Shown here in pieces: positions 21,926 to 30,779 of a stretch of DNA of 33,820 nucleotides (positions within the stretch are counted from its first letter, which is position 1; every line of letters begins with the position of its first letter). Source of the DNA: Micromonospora globispora (GTDB taxonomy: Bacteria; Actinomycetota; Actinomycetes; Mycobacteriales; Micromonosporaceae); NCBI RefSeq assembly GCF_003857015.1, contig NZ_QGGF01000268.1:1-33820 (forward strand). The letters are read 5' to 3'. Under the pieces are notes generated by a model. That model did no database searches. It was not told the origin of the DNA and was given only the letters and a program-made list of their open reading frames with translations. A program made the position numbers and the translations under genes.

Positions 21926-23029
21926 TCAGTCGCCGTCCAGGGTCACCTTGACCCACCGGCGGTTCGCGGTCCACCCGATGCCGAGGATGACGTCGTCCGG
22001 CCCGCGGGCGGCGATCGTGCCGTCAACCAGCACGGTCAGGTAGTGGTCGCCGGTCAGCGGCCAGTCGACGTGGTAGTAGCGACCCCCGGCCACCACGCCC
22101 ACCCCGTCCGGGCCGGTCACCGCGAGCAGCCCGGCGCCGATCGGCGCCACCGACCGGGCCTGCGCCGGGTGCCCGACGGCACCGACGCGCGCCCAGGCCG
22201 CCGGGCCCGCGAAGCGCCAGAACGCCGGAAAGCCGGTCCGGTCCGGCCGCTCCCCGATGAGCCAGATCCCACCGTCCGGCGCGAGCACCGTTCGCAGCAC
22301 GGCCACTTCGCCGTCCGGCACCGGCACCGGCGTCGTCCGCCAGCTCCGCCCCTGGTTCCGGGAGATCGCCGCGTACGGCCGGCCGCCGTCCGCGCCGGCC
22401 GCCACGAGGAGGTCACCCTCCTCGCCGACGGAGTTCAGCCCCGGTACGGACGGCTGGGCGGCCAGTGGACGCAGCCGCCCGCCGTCCCACTCGCCGATCG
22501 CATCCTGGCCCTCGATGACCTGGAACCGGCCCCGGGCCCCCATCAGCACCGGCGGCTCGGAGCCGGAGGTGTGGGTGAAGCTGGCGCCGCCGTCGGTCGA
22601 GGTGTACCAGCCGTACGGCTCGGCGAGCAGCGCCAGCACCCCGGGAGCGGCGTAGAGCTGCTGGTCCTCGGCCACCGGACGCGGGTGCGGGAGCGGCTGC
22701 CAGGAGCGGCCGCCATCCACGGTGGAATAGAGCAGGGCGGTGCAGTCCCGGCCGGGTGGCTGGCCGTCGCAGGAGGCGAAGAGCGCGTAACCGTGACCGG
22801 CGTCGACGAACTCGACGAACGGCGGCCCGTACCGCTGCGGGAGGGCGAGGCGGGTCCGGCGTACCTCGTCGATGTCCACGACCCGCAGCGGAGCCGGCGT
22901 GGTCACGACCGGGCGGTGCGACCTGGGCGCCCGGGTCGGCGGCGTTCGCCGGACGTCGCCGATCGAGCAGGCCGCGAGGGCCGGCACCAGCAGCAGCGCG
23001 ACGGCCGGGAGAAGCTTCCGATCGATCAT
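21926..23029 (-). CDS. Lipoprotein with Asp-box (BNR) beta-propeller repeats
   Basis: A 367-residue exported lipoprotein. The signal peptide ends in the lipobox LAAC (Cys21), giving a membrane-anchored outer protein. Asp-box repeats SxDGGxxW are visible as STVDGGRSWQPL, STDGGASFTH and SRNQGRSWRTT, and other propeller blades are implied by the periodic Gly/Trp pattern. This resembles sialidase/sortilin-type propellers, but catalytic sialidase residues are not evident, so enzymatic activity is not claimed. The ATG start has GAGGAGG at 5-nt spacing. It is convergent with the GntR gene and divergent from the RCK_C gene. Confidence 0.85.
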   Translation of the reverse strand: MIDRKLLPAVALLLVPALAACSIGDVRRTPPTRAPRSHRPVVTTPAPLRVVDIDEVRRTRLALPQRYGPPFVEFVDAGHGYALFASCDGQPPGRDCTALLYSTVDGGRSWQPLPHPRPVAEDQQLYAAPGVLALLAEPYGWYTSTDGGASFTHTSGSEPPVLMGARGRFQVIEGQDAIGEWDGGRLRPLAAQPSVPGLNSVGEEGDLLVAAGADGGRPYAAISRNQGRSWRTTPVPVPDGEVAVLRTVLAPDGGIWLIGERPDRTGFPAFWRFAGPAAWARVGAVGHPAQARSVAPIGAGLLAVTGPDGVGVVAGGRYYHVDWPLTGDHYLTVLVDGTIAARGPDDVILGIGWTANRRWVKVTLDGD

Positions 23030-23047
23030 CGGACCTCCTCGCCAGGG

Positions 23048-23053
23048 TAGCCT
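23048..23053 (+). promoter_or_regulatory. Candidate -10 element (TAGCCT) for a leaderless RCK_C mRNA
   Basis: TAGCCT ends 7 nt before the GTG at 23061, and no ribosome binding site is visible. It fits the TANNNT pattern found before other starts in the window. Confidence 0.45.
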
Positions 23054-23060
23054 TCCCTAG

Positions 23061-23561
23061 GTGCGAGTACGTGTCGAACAGACTGCCCTACCGGGGATCG
23101 GCGTACGTCACGATCTGGTGACAGAATCCGGCCGGCGGCTGGGTGTGGTCTCCCACCGCAACGGGCGCCGGGACCTCGTCCTCTACGACCCCGACGATCC
23201 CGACGCCTGTCAGGCCGACATCCCGCTGACCGACGACGAGGCCGAGGCGCTCGCCGACATCCTCGGCGCGTCGCTGATGCTCGGGCAGCTCTCCGGGCTG
23301 CGGGAGCAGGCCGCCGGGCTGCTCACCGAGCAGATCGTCATCCCGGCCGGCACCAAGTACGTCAACCGGCAGCTGGGCGACACCAGGGCGCGTACCCGGA
23401 CCGGGGCCTCCATCGTGGCCGTACTGCGGGACGGCGAGGTCATCGTCTCGCCGGACCCCACCTTCCGGTTCGCGGCCGGTGACGTGGTGGTCGTGGTCGG
23501 CACCCGCCAGGGTCTCGACGGGGTGAGCGCCGTCCTCGCCGACACCGACCCGGACGGCTGA
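23061..23561 (+). CDS. Cation:proton antiporter regulatory subunit (RCK_C/TrkA-C)
   Basis: A 166-residue cytoplasmic protein. The C-terminal half (about 85-160) is an RCK_C/TrkA-C domain: LTEQIVIPAGTKYVNRQLGDTRARTRTGASIVAVLRDGEVIVSPDPTFRFAAGDVVVVVGTRQGL. The N-terminal half is the extra domain seen in KhtT-type subunits. These bind small ligands (cyclic di-AMP or ions in other bacteria) and gate a partner antiporter. The stop is 5 bases before the antiporter ATG, so the two are one operon and probably one complex, as in the KhtTU system of Bacillus. Confidence 0.9.
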   Translation: MRVRVEQTALPGIGVRHDLVTESGRRLGVVSHRNGRRDLVLYDPDDPDACQADIPLTDDEAEALADILGASLMLGQLSGLREQAAGLLTEQIVIPAGTKYVNRQLGDTRARTRTGASIVAVLRDGEVIVSPDPTFRFAAGDVVVVVGTRQGLDGVSAVLADTDPDG

Positions 23562-23566
23562 GGCGG

Positions 23567-24775
23567 ATGCACGAAACCACCACACTGCTCGTCGAGGTCG
23601 GCGCGCTGCTGCTTCTGCTCGGCCTCCTCGGCCGGCTCAGCCGGCGGTTCGGCGTCTCCCCCATCCCTCTCTACCTGCTCGCCGGTCTCGCCTTCGGCCA
23701 CGGCGGCCTGCTGCGGCTGAACGCCAGTGAGGAGTTCTTCGCCGTCGGCGCGGAGATCGGCGTGATCCTGCTGCTGGTCATGCTCGGCCTCGAGTACAGC
23801 GCCAACGAGCTGGTCGGCAACCTCCGCTCCGCCGCCCCGGCCGGGCTGATCGACGCGGCGCTCAACGCCCTGCCCGGGTTCGCCTTCGCGCTCCTGCTCG
23901 GCTGGGGCTGGGTCGCCGGCGTGGTGCTGGCCGGCGTCACCTGGGTCTCGTCCTCCGGAGTGATCGCCAAGGTCCTCGGCGACCTGGGCCGGGTCGGTAA
24001 CCGGGAGACCCCGGTGATCCTCTCCGTCCTGGTGATCGAGGACCTGGCCATGGCGCTCTACCTGCCGCTGGTCACCGCGCTGCTGGCCGGCGCCGGCCTG
24101 GTCAAGGGCGGGATCTCGCTGGCGGCCGCGGTCGTCACCGTGGTCGTCGTGCTCGCGGTCGCCATCCGGTACGGACACGTCATCTCCTCGGCGCTCTCCG
24201 CCAAGGACCCGGAGGCGCTGCTCCTCGGCGTGCTCGGCCTGACCCTGCTCGTCGCCGGCCTCGCGGCCAAGCTCCAGGTGTCCGCCGCGGTCGGCGCGTT
24301 CCTGGTCGGCATCGCGCTCTCCGGGCCGGTGGCGCACCACGCCACCGAACTGCTCTCCCCGCTGCGAGACCTCTTCGCCGCGGTCTTCTTCGTGTTCTTC
24401 GGGCTGGTCACCGACCCGATGGACATGCCGCCGGTGCTGCTGCCCGCGCTGGCGCTGGCCGTGGTCACCATGGGGACCAAGCTGCTCACCGGGTACCTGG
24501 CCGCCCGGCGGGCGGGAATCGCCGAGCCCGGCCGCTGGCGCGCTGGCTTCGCGCTCACCCCGCGCGGCGAGTTCTCCATCGTCATCGCCGGGCTCGCAGT
24601 CGCCGCCGCCCAGCCGGTGGAGCCCCGACTGGCGGCGCTCGCCACAGCGTATGTGCTGGTCACGGTGGTGACCGGGCCGATGCTGGCCCGGCTGCCGGAC
24701 CTGCCCTGGTTCAAGACCTGGCTGCGCCGACGCGCTTCGATGCGGCGGCCGGCGCCCGCACCGGTCGCCGACTGA
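23567..24775 (+). CDS. CPA2-family cation:proton antiporter (KhtU/KefB-like)
   Basis: A 402-residue membrane protein with about 12 helices. Typical CPA2 features are LLLLVMLGLEYSANEL, GVTWVSSSGVIAKVLGDLGR, the helix with VLVIEDLAMALYLPL (membrane-buried Glu-Asp ion site) and GFALTPRGEFSIVIAGLA near the C-terminus. It lacks the C-terminal TrkA-N domain of KefB; the separate RCK_C subunit upstream fills that role. It would exchange K+ or Na+ for protons across the membrane. The ATG has AGGCGG immediately upstream. A terminator hairpin follows. Confidence 0.92.
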   Translation: MHETTTLLVEVGALLLLLGLLGRLSRRFGVSPIPLYLLAGLAFGHGGLLRLNASEEFFAVGAEIGVILLLVMLGLEYSANELVGNLRSAAPAGLIDAALNALPGFAFALLLGWGWVAGVVLAGVTWVSSSGVIAKVLGDLGRVGNRETPVILSVLVIEDLAMALYLPLVTALLAGAGLVKGGISLAAAVVTVVVVLAVAIRYGHVISSALSAKDPEALLLGVLGLTLLVAGLAAKLQVSAAVGAFLVGIALSGPVAHHATELLSPLRDLFAAVFFVFFGLVTDPMDMPPVLLPALALAVVTMGTKLLTGYLAARRAGIAEPGRWRAGFALTPRGEFSIVIAGLAVAAAQPVEPRLAALATAYVLVTVVTGPMLARLPDLPWFKTWLRRRASMRRPAPAPVAD

Positions 24776-24784
24776 CGGGTAGGG

Positions 24785-24818
24785 CGGGCCGGGTCGGCCG
24801 TACGGTGGACCCGGCCCG
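24785..24818 (+). terminator. Hairpin terminator after the antiporter gene
   Basis: CGGGCCGGGTC (24785-24795) pairs with GACCCGGCCCG (24808-24818), a perfect 11-bp stem with a 12-nt loop, 9 bp after the stop. Confidence 0.65.
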
Positions 24819-24946
24819 GCCAACGGTCGCCGAATTGCTTCCGGACAGCCCTTCCGCCGCTCCACAAAACCGCGTTACCGTGTCGCCCCAGCAGCCAGGG
24901 GCCGCGGGTGCCCGGTGCCCCGCCAGCGGAAGCGGAAGGTTGGCCG

Positions 24947-25378
24947 GTGAGCGTGCAGGAATCAACGTTCCACGGCTTTGCCAACCCCGTCGACCCGTCC
25001 CCCGACGAGCTGCGGGCCTGGGCGTACCACCCGGACTCGGTCCCGCTGACCTCCATGCCCCCGGACTGGGATCTGCTGGTCGCCGGCGATCATCTGGTGG
25101 GCACGCTCTTCGAGCTGGCGATGGACCAGAACTGTCCGGCGCGCCGGTTCGCCCTGCACTGCCTCTACATCTACGCCGCCGACGGCATCCGGACGAACTT
25201 CAAGGCCCACCCCAAGCGCCGCTTCCGCAAGCTGGTCGAGCAGGCCGAGCGGGGTGGTGACGAGCTGATGCGCAACTGGGCCCACAACAGCCGCATGCTG
25301 CTGGCCCGGCCGGAACTCTTCGTCTACCACGACTGGTGCGAGGGCGGCCTGGTCCGCGACAACCGCCGCCTCGGCTGA
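24947..25378 (+). CDS. Conserved hypothetical protein (143 residues)
   Basis: A soluble protein beginning with SVQESTFHGFANPVDPSPDELRAWAYHPDSVPL. It has clear compositional signs of a real gene, with distinctive motifs MPPDWDLLVAGDHLVGTLFELAMD and CPARRFALHCLYIYAADGIRTNF and no repeats. I cannot name its family; nothing indicates a membrane or secretion signal. I start at GTG 24947, with GGAAGG about 8 nt upstream. A GTG at 24908 in the same frame would add 13 residues. The gene stands alone between the antiporter operon and the Zn-motif gene. Confidence 0.75.
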   Translation: MSVQESTFHGFANPVDPSPDELRAWAYHPDSVPLTSMPPDWDLLVAGDHLVGTLFELAMDQNCPARRFALHCLYIYAADGIRTNFKAHPKRRFRKLVEQAERGGDELMRNWAHNSRMLLARPELFVYHDWCEGGLVRDNRRLG

Positions 25379-25458
25379 CCGGTCACGCGTCACTCCGCAC
25401 CGATACCGGGTACCGCCACGGGCAGAGGCACGCGGATCCCAGAGGCTCCAAGTCTTGT

Positions 25459-25731
25459 CTAGCCGCCCTCGCTCCGGGTTCGTTCAGGGTGAATACCGTC
25501 GACCAAGCGGTGACCCGGCATGGTGATGCAAGCCTCCCCTGGTTCGGCATCACACGCCGGGCACGGCCGGTACTCCTCGACCGGTCCCAGCTCGTAACCC
25601 ATGGCACGGGCGGAGGCAGTGATCTCCCTGGCCGCGTGGTGCAGCGAGTCGTCCCGGTGCCGGACGGCAGCCTTGTGAACTCTGCGAATCGCGTCGCGCG
25701 CGAGTTCCAACGGCTCGGACACAGCGATCAC
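25459..25731 (-). CDS. Small Zn-ribbon-like protein of mobile-element type
   Basis: A 90-residue protein. The N-terminal half is helical (LELARDAIRRVHKAAVRHRDDSLHHAAREITASARAMGY). The C-terminal half has CPACDAEPGEACITMPG followed by His81 in GIHPERTR, that is Cys57, Cys60, Cys68 and His81. This resembles the CxxC..GxxC..(G)xxH mini zinc fingers widespread in actinophage and integrative-element proteins. The start is GTG 25731, or GTG 25722 (SEPLELARD) if AGGGG is the ribosome binding site. It lies between unrelated housekeeping genes. No function is known. Confidence 0.65.
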   Translation of the reverse strand: MIAVSEPLELARDAIRRVHKAAVRHRDDSLHHAAREITASARAMGYELGPVEEYRPCPACDAEPGEACITMPGHRLVDGIHPERTRSEGG

Positions 25732-25780
25732 CCCCTGAAGCGATAGGACGACGACTTAGGCCCGCGTACCACCGGCGAAC

Positions 25781-25809
25781 GGGCCGGGACCCCCCGTGGG
25801 TCCCGGCCC
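25781..25809 (-). terminator. Hairpin terminator after the 69-residue gene
   Basis: GGGCCGGGACCC (25781-25792) pairs with GGGTCCCGGCCC (25798-25809), a perfect 12-bp stem with a 5-nt loop, 21 bp after the stop at 25831. Confidence 0.7.
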
Positions 25810-25830
25810 GCACGTCGGCGCCACCGATCG

Positions 25831-26040
25831 TCACTCGACCGATCCGCCCTGCTCCTTGCGCTTCTCGTCGGCCCGGGCCCGGTCAATCCCGTGGTCGACC
25901 TGGTCGAGGAAGCGCCCGTCCTTGATCTTGTCCGTGAAACGCGGCTTGGTGAGCTCCTCGAACTTCCCCCGGACGTTCGCGGCGACCTGCTCCAGCTTGT
26001 CCTCGGTCTGCTGCGCCACCTTCTTTGGCAATTCCGCCAT
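25831..26040 (-). CDS. Small charged helical protein, possibly antitoxin-like
   Basis: A 69-residue protein rich in Lys, Glu and Asp, predicted as one or two long amphipathic helices (MAELPKKVAQQTEDKLEQVAANVRGKFEELTKP) followed by FTDKIKDGRFLDQVDHGIDRARADEKRK. The ending vaguely resembles the MT0933-type antitoxin family of mycobacteria, but no toxin gene is adjacent, so that label is weak. The ATG has GGGGGAG just upstream. It follows the dnaK operon terminator and has its own terminator. An inverted repeat AGGTCC/GGACCT (26065-26070 with 26085-26090) lies upstream. Confidence 0.65.
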   Translation of the reverse strand: MAELPKKVAQQTEDKLEQVAANVRGKFEELTKPRFTDKIKDGRFLDQVDHGIDRARADEKRKEQGGSVE

Positions 26041-26111
26041 GGCTCCCCCCCGGCCAGTTCGGAAAGGTCCGGTTTAAGTGGCTTGGACCTGGTTCTCAGG
26101 CTAACCGAAAA

Positions 26112-26149
26112 GGCCCGGTCCGCGCCGGATTTCCGGCGCGGACCGGGCC
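26112..26149 (-). terminator. Rho-independent terminator of the dnaK operon
   Basis: A perfect 17-bp stem (26112-26128 with 26133-26149) has a 4-nt loop and is followed on the minus strand by TTTT. It lies 23 bp after the hspR stop and is the best terminator in the window. Confidence 0.88.
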
Positions 26150-26172
26150 GTGGTGGCTCGGTTCTCGGTGGA

Positions 26173-26613
26173 TCAGCGGTCCGGCGTGCGGCGGGGGCGC
26201 CAGACGACCAGCGCGGTCGAGGTGCGGTTCGTGGGCACCAGATCGCCGCGCGAGAAGCCGCCCAGCGACTCCAGCTCCGCGATCCGGCGGTACGCGGCGT
26301 CCAGCTCCGCCTCCAGCCGCGCCACCCGCTGCTGCGCCTCCTCCAGCAGCCGCTCCAGCCCGATGATGCGCTTGACCCCGGCCAGGTTGATGCCGGCGTC
26401 CTGGCTGAGCCGCTGCACCTCGCGGAGCAGCACCACGTCCCGGACGCTGTACCGGCGGCCGCCACCGGCCGCCCGGCCGGCCTGCACCAGGCCCAGGCGG
26501 TCGTACTGGCGCAGGGTCTGCGGGTGCATCCCCGCCATCCGCGCCGCGACCGAGATCATCAGCACCTTGGCTTCGTAGGCAGGGTCACCCGAGCCGACGA
26601 ACTCCTCCGACAT
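26173..26613 (-). CDS. hspR: Heat-shock repressor HspR (MerR family)
   Basis: A 146-residue MerR-type repressor. The winged helix-turn-helix is MISVAARMAGMHPQTLRQYDRLGLVQAGRAAGGGRRYS (about residues 19-56), followed by VRDVVLLREVQRLSQDAGINLAGVKRII. The C-terminal coiled coil LERLLEEAQQRVARLEAELDAAYRRIAELE mediates dimers. HspR binds HAIR sites with DnaK as a co-repressor. Two HAIR sites are present here, at dnaK and at clpB. It is the last gene of the dnaK operon and starts 30 bp after dnaJ. The ATG is preceded by GGAGGT at about 8 nt. Confidence 0.95.
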   Translation of the reverse strand: MSEEFVGSGDPAYEAKVLMISVAARMAGMHPQTLRQYDRLGLVQAGRAAGGGRRYSVRDVVLLREVQRLSQDAGINLAGVKRIIGLERLLEEAQQRVARLEAELDAAYRRIAELESLGGFSRGDLVPTNRTSTALVVWRPRRTPDR

Positions 26614-26643
26614 CCCCGCTCACCTCCGCAGCCTCTCCACCGG

Positions 26644-27828
26644 TCAACTGAAGCGACGCACCCGCACGTCGAGATGTTCCCGCGCGGCGGGCGGGGTCTG
26701 CTCCGCGAACGCCTCCAGCGCCGCCCGCGCCTCGTCCGACACCTTCGCCGGCACCACCACGTCGAGGGTGACCAGCAGGTCACCGGCCCGACCGTCCTTG
26801 CGCACCACACCCTTACCCCGGGCCCGCAGCACCCGACCGCTCGGCGTACCCGGTGGGACCCGGAGGGTCACCGTGCCGTCCAGGGTCGGCACCCGCAGGT
26901 CCGTGCCGAGCACCGCCTCCGCGAACGTGATCGGAACGGTCAGGGTCAGATCGTCCCCGGTACGCCCGAACAGCTCGTCCGGGCGGACCTTCACCTGGAC
27001 GAAGAGATCGCCCGCCGGTCCGCCCCGCTCACCCGGCTCGCCCCGGCCTGCCAGCCGGATCCGCTGCCCGTCGGCCACCCCGGCGGGGAAGCGGACGTTC
27101 AGCGTGCGGGTCTTGGTGACCCCGCCGGTGCCGTGGCACTCCGGGCACTTCTCCTCGACGACCGTGCCCACGCCCTGGCAGTTCCGGCAGGGCTCGGAGA
27201 AGCTGAACGACCCCTGGTTGCGCGTGGTCACCCCGGCGCCGTGGCAGACCGGGCAGCTGACCGGCTGAGTGCCGGGCTTCGCCCCGCTGCCGTGGCAGGT
27301 GTCGCAGACGCCGGGAGCGCGCAGCGTCAGCGGGAGGGTCACCCCGCGTACCGCGTCGGTGAAGTCGAGGGCCACCTCCGCCTCCACGTCCCGGCCGCGC
27401 GCCGGGCCGCGGGGACGGGCCGGACCGCCGGCACCGCCGCCCGAGAAGATCGTGCTGAACAGGTCGGTGAAGCCGCCCCCGCCGAATCGGGTGTCAGCGC
27501 CGCCGGCCGCGCCGCCGAACAGGTCGGAGACGTCGAACGGCACGCCGCCGGGCTGGCCTCCAGTGCGGGCGTTGCGCCGGAACGCACCCGAGCCGAACAG
27601 CGAGCGCATCTCGTCGTACTCGCGGCGCTTCTTGTCGTCGCCGAGCACCCCGTACGCCTCCGAGACGGCCTTGAACCGCTCCTCGGCCTTCGGGTCACCG
27701 GGGTTGTGGTCCGGGTGGGATTCCCGGGCCAGCTTCCGGTACGCCTTCTTGATGTCGTCGGAGGAGGCGGACTTCTCCACGCCCAGCACGGCGTAGTAGT
27801 CCTTCTCGATCCAGTCCTTGGAACTCAC
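26644..27828 (-). CDS. dnaJ: Chaperone protein DnaJ (Hsp40)
   Basis: A 394-residue type I J-protein, co-chaperone of DnaK. The J domain begins [36 protein letters not shown] with the essential HPD. A Gly/Phe-rich linker follows ([18 protein letters not shown]). The zinc region has four CxxCxGxG repeats: [24 protein letters not shown] and CPECHGTG. The C-terminal substrate-binding domain includes [19 protein letters not shown]. The GTG at 27828 is preferred because AAGGGGG lies 8 nt upstream; a GTG at 27846 would place that site inside the gene. It is co-transcribed with grpE and hspR. Confidence 0.96.
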   Translation of the reverse strand: MSSKDWIEKDYYAVLGVEKSASSDDIKKAYRKLARESHPDHNPGDPKAEERFKAVSEAYGVLGDDKKRREYDEMRSLFGSGAFRRNARTGGQPGGVPFDVSDLFGGAAGGADTRFGGGGFTDLFSTIFSGGGAGGPARPRGPARGRDVEAEVALDFTDAVRGVTLPLTLRAPGVCDTCHGSGAKPGTQPVSCPVCHGAGVTTRNQGSFSFSEPCRNCQGVGTVVEEKCPECHGTGGVTKTRTLNVRFPAGVADGQRIRLAGRGEPGERGGPAGDLFVQVKVRPDELFGRTGDDLTLTVPITFAEAVLGTDLRVPTLDGTVTLRVPPGTPSGRVLRARGKGVVRKDGRAGDLLVTLDVVVPAKVSDEARAALEAFAEQTPPAAREHLDVRVRRFS

Positions 27829-27862
27829 CGGTCCACCCCCTTCCACGGGACCTGCCCGGGTC

Positions 27863-27893
27863 GTCCCGCCCGCCCGGTGTGGGCGGGCGGGAC
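27863..27893 (-). terminator. Intercistronic hairpin between grpE and dnaJ
   Basis: GTCCCGCCCGCCC (27863-27875) pairs with GGGCGGGCGGGAC (27881-27893): a perfect 13-bp stem with a 5-nt loop, 16 bp after the grpE stop. It could lower dnaJ and hspR expression relative to grpE, or protect processed RNA ends. Confidence 0.6.
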
Positions 27894-27908
27894 GTCACGG
27901 GTCTGCAC

Positions 27909-28670
27909 TTACTCCGGGTCGGCGACCGCGACCAGAGCCGGCCGCAGCAGCCGCTCGCCGAGCTGGTAACCCCGGCGCATGACCTGCACGCAGGTCGGTT
28001 CCGTCACGTCGGCGGAGGTCTGGTGGGCCACCGCCTCGTGCCGGGTCGGGTCGAACGGGTCGCCCTGCTCGCCGAACGCGGTCAGGCCGAACTTGCCCAG
28101 CGCCGTGGTGAGCTGCTCGGCCACCGTGCCGAACGGGCCCACCAGGTCACCGTGCTCGCGGGCCCGGTCCAGGTCGTCGAGGATCGGCAGCAGCGCGGCC
28201 AGCACCGAGCCGGTCGCCTGCTCCTGGACCAGGCTGCGGTCCCGGTCCACCCGCTTGCGGTAGTTGGCGTACTCCGCCGACACCCGCTGCAGGTCCCGCG
28301 TCCGCTCGTCCAGCTCGGCGCGGAGCGCCTCCAGCTCGGCGCCGAGCGGCGCAGCCGTCGGGGCGGCCTCCTCGGCCGCCTGGGCCGGGGCGTCGACCAC
28401 CGGCGGGCCGGAGACCTGGTCCTCGGCGTCGACCTCGATCTCGTCGACGACGACCTCGGCCTCCTCGACCAGCCCCTCGGCGGGCGCGTCGGCCGCGGCG
28501 TCGGCGGCCGACGCGTCGGTGCTCGCCGGCTGCTCCCCGGTCTTGCCGATCTTGCGCTTGTCACGGATGACGACCCGCGGCTCGTCGCCGGCGGCCTGCC
28601 CGGCGGTCGCGGAGCCACCCGGCGCCGACCCGGTGGAGGCCGGGTCGGCGGCTCGTGGCTTCTCCGTCAT
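27909..28670 (-). CDS. grpE: Nucleotide exchange factor GrpE
   Basis: A 253-residue protein that makes DnaK release ADP. The N-terminal ~120 residues are disordered and acidic/Ala-rich, which lengthens it compared with the ~180-200 residues of many GrpEs. The conserved core starts with the long coiled coil LGAELEALRAELDERTRDLQRVSAEYANYRKRVDRDRS. The beta-wing segment FGEQGDPFDPTRHEAVAHQTSADVTEPTCVQVMRRGYQLGERLLRPALVAVA holds the family signature. The ATG is 47 bp after the dnaK stop, with GAGGT about 7 nt upstream. It sits in the dnaK operon. Confidence 0.96.
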   Translation of the reverse strand: MTEKPRAADPASTGSAPGGSATAGQAAGDEPRVVIRDKRKIGKTGEQPASTDASAADAAADAPAEGLVEEAEVVVDEIEVDAEDQVSGPPVVDAPAQAAEEAAPTAAPLGAELEALRAELDERTRDLQRVSAEYANYRKRVDRDRSLVQEQATGSVLAALLPILDDLDRAREHGDLVGPFGTVAEQLTTALGKFGLTAFGEQGDPFDPTRHEAVAHQTSADVTEPTCVQVMRRGYQLGERLLRPALVAVADPE

Positions 28671-28717
28671 GCGGTTACCTCATCCCTCTGCCGTGAGTAC
28701 GTGTGCGGGGCGGATCG

Positions 28718-30571
<1,854 letters not shown>

Positions 30572-30649
30572 GTTCGCTTCCTCGCTTCATAACGATGAGC
30601 AGGTCGTTGGGCCTGCCCGGCGGGTCGCCCGCAGCGACCACAGCCCAAG

Positions 30650-30668
30650 TTGAGTGAACTTGACTCAA
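30650..30668 (-). promoter_or_regulatory. HAIR operator (HspR-binding site) of the dnaK operon
   Basis: TTGAGT (30650-30655) and ACTCAA (30663-30668) form an inverted repeat with the exact 7-nt spacer of the HAIR consensus (CTTGAGT-N7-ACTCAAG). It lies 79 bp upstream of dnaK. The dnaK promoter probably overlaps it. Confidence 0.88.
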
Positions 30669-30779
30669 TAGTGCCACGCCCCCGGTAAACCGCAAGTCGA
30701 GGTTGAGCCGACCCGACGCAACCCGACCGTTATTACCGTCCGGTTGTCTTCCCTTGCATCGGTCGGGCACGCTTTAGCG

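Noticed and set aside
25831..26040. Toxin-antitoxin locus at the 69-residue gene
   Set aside because: No toxin gene is adjacent, and the antitoxin similarity is only a general charged-helix pattern.
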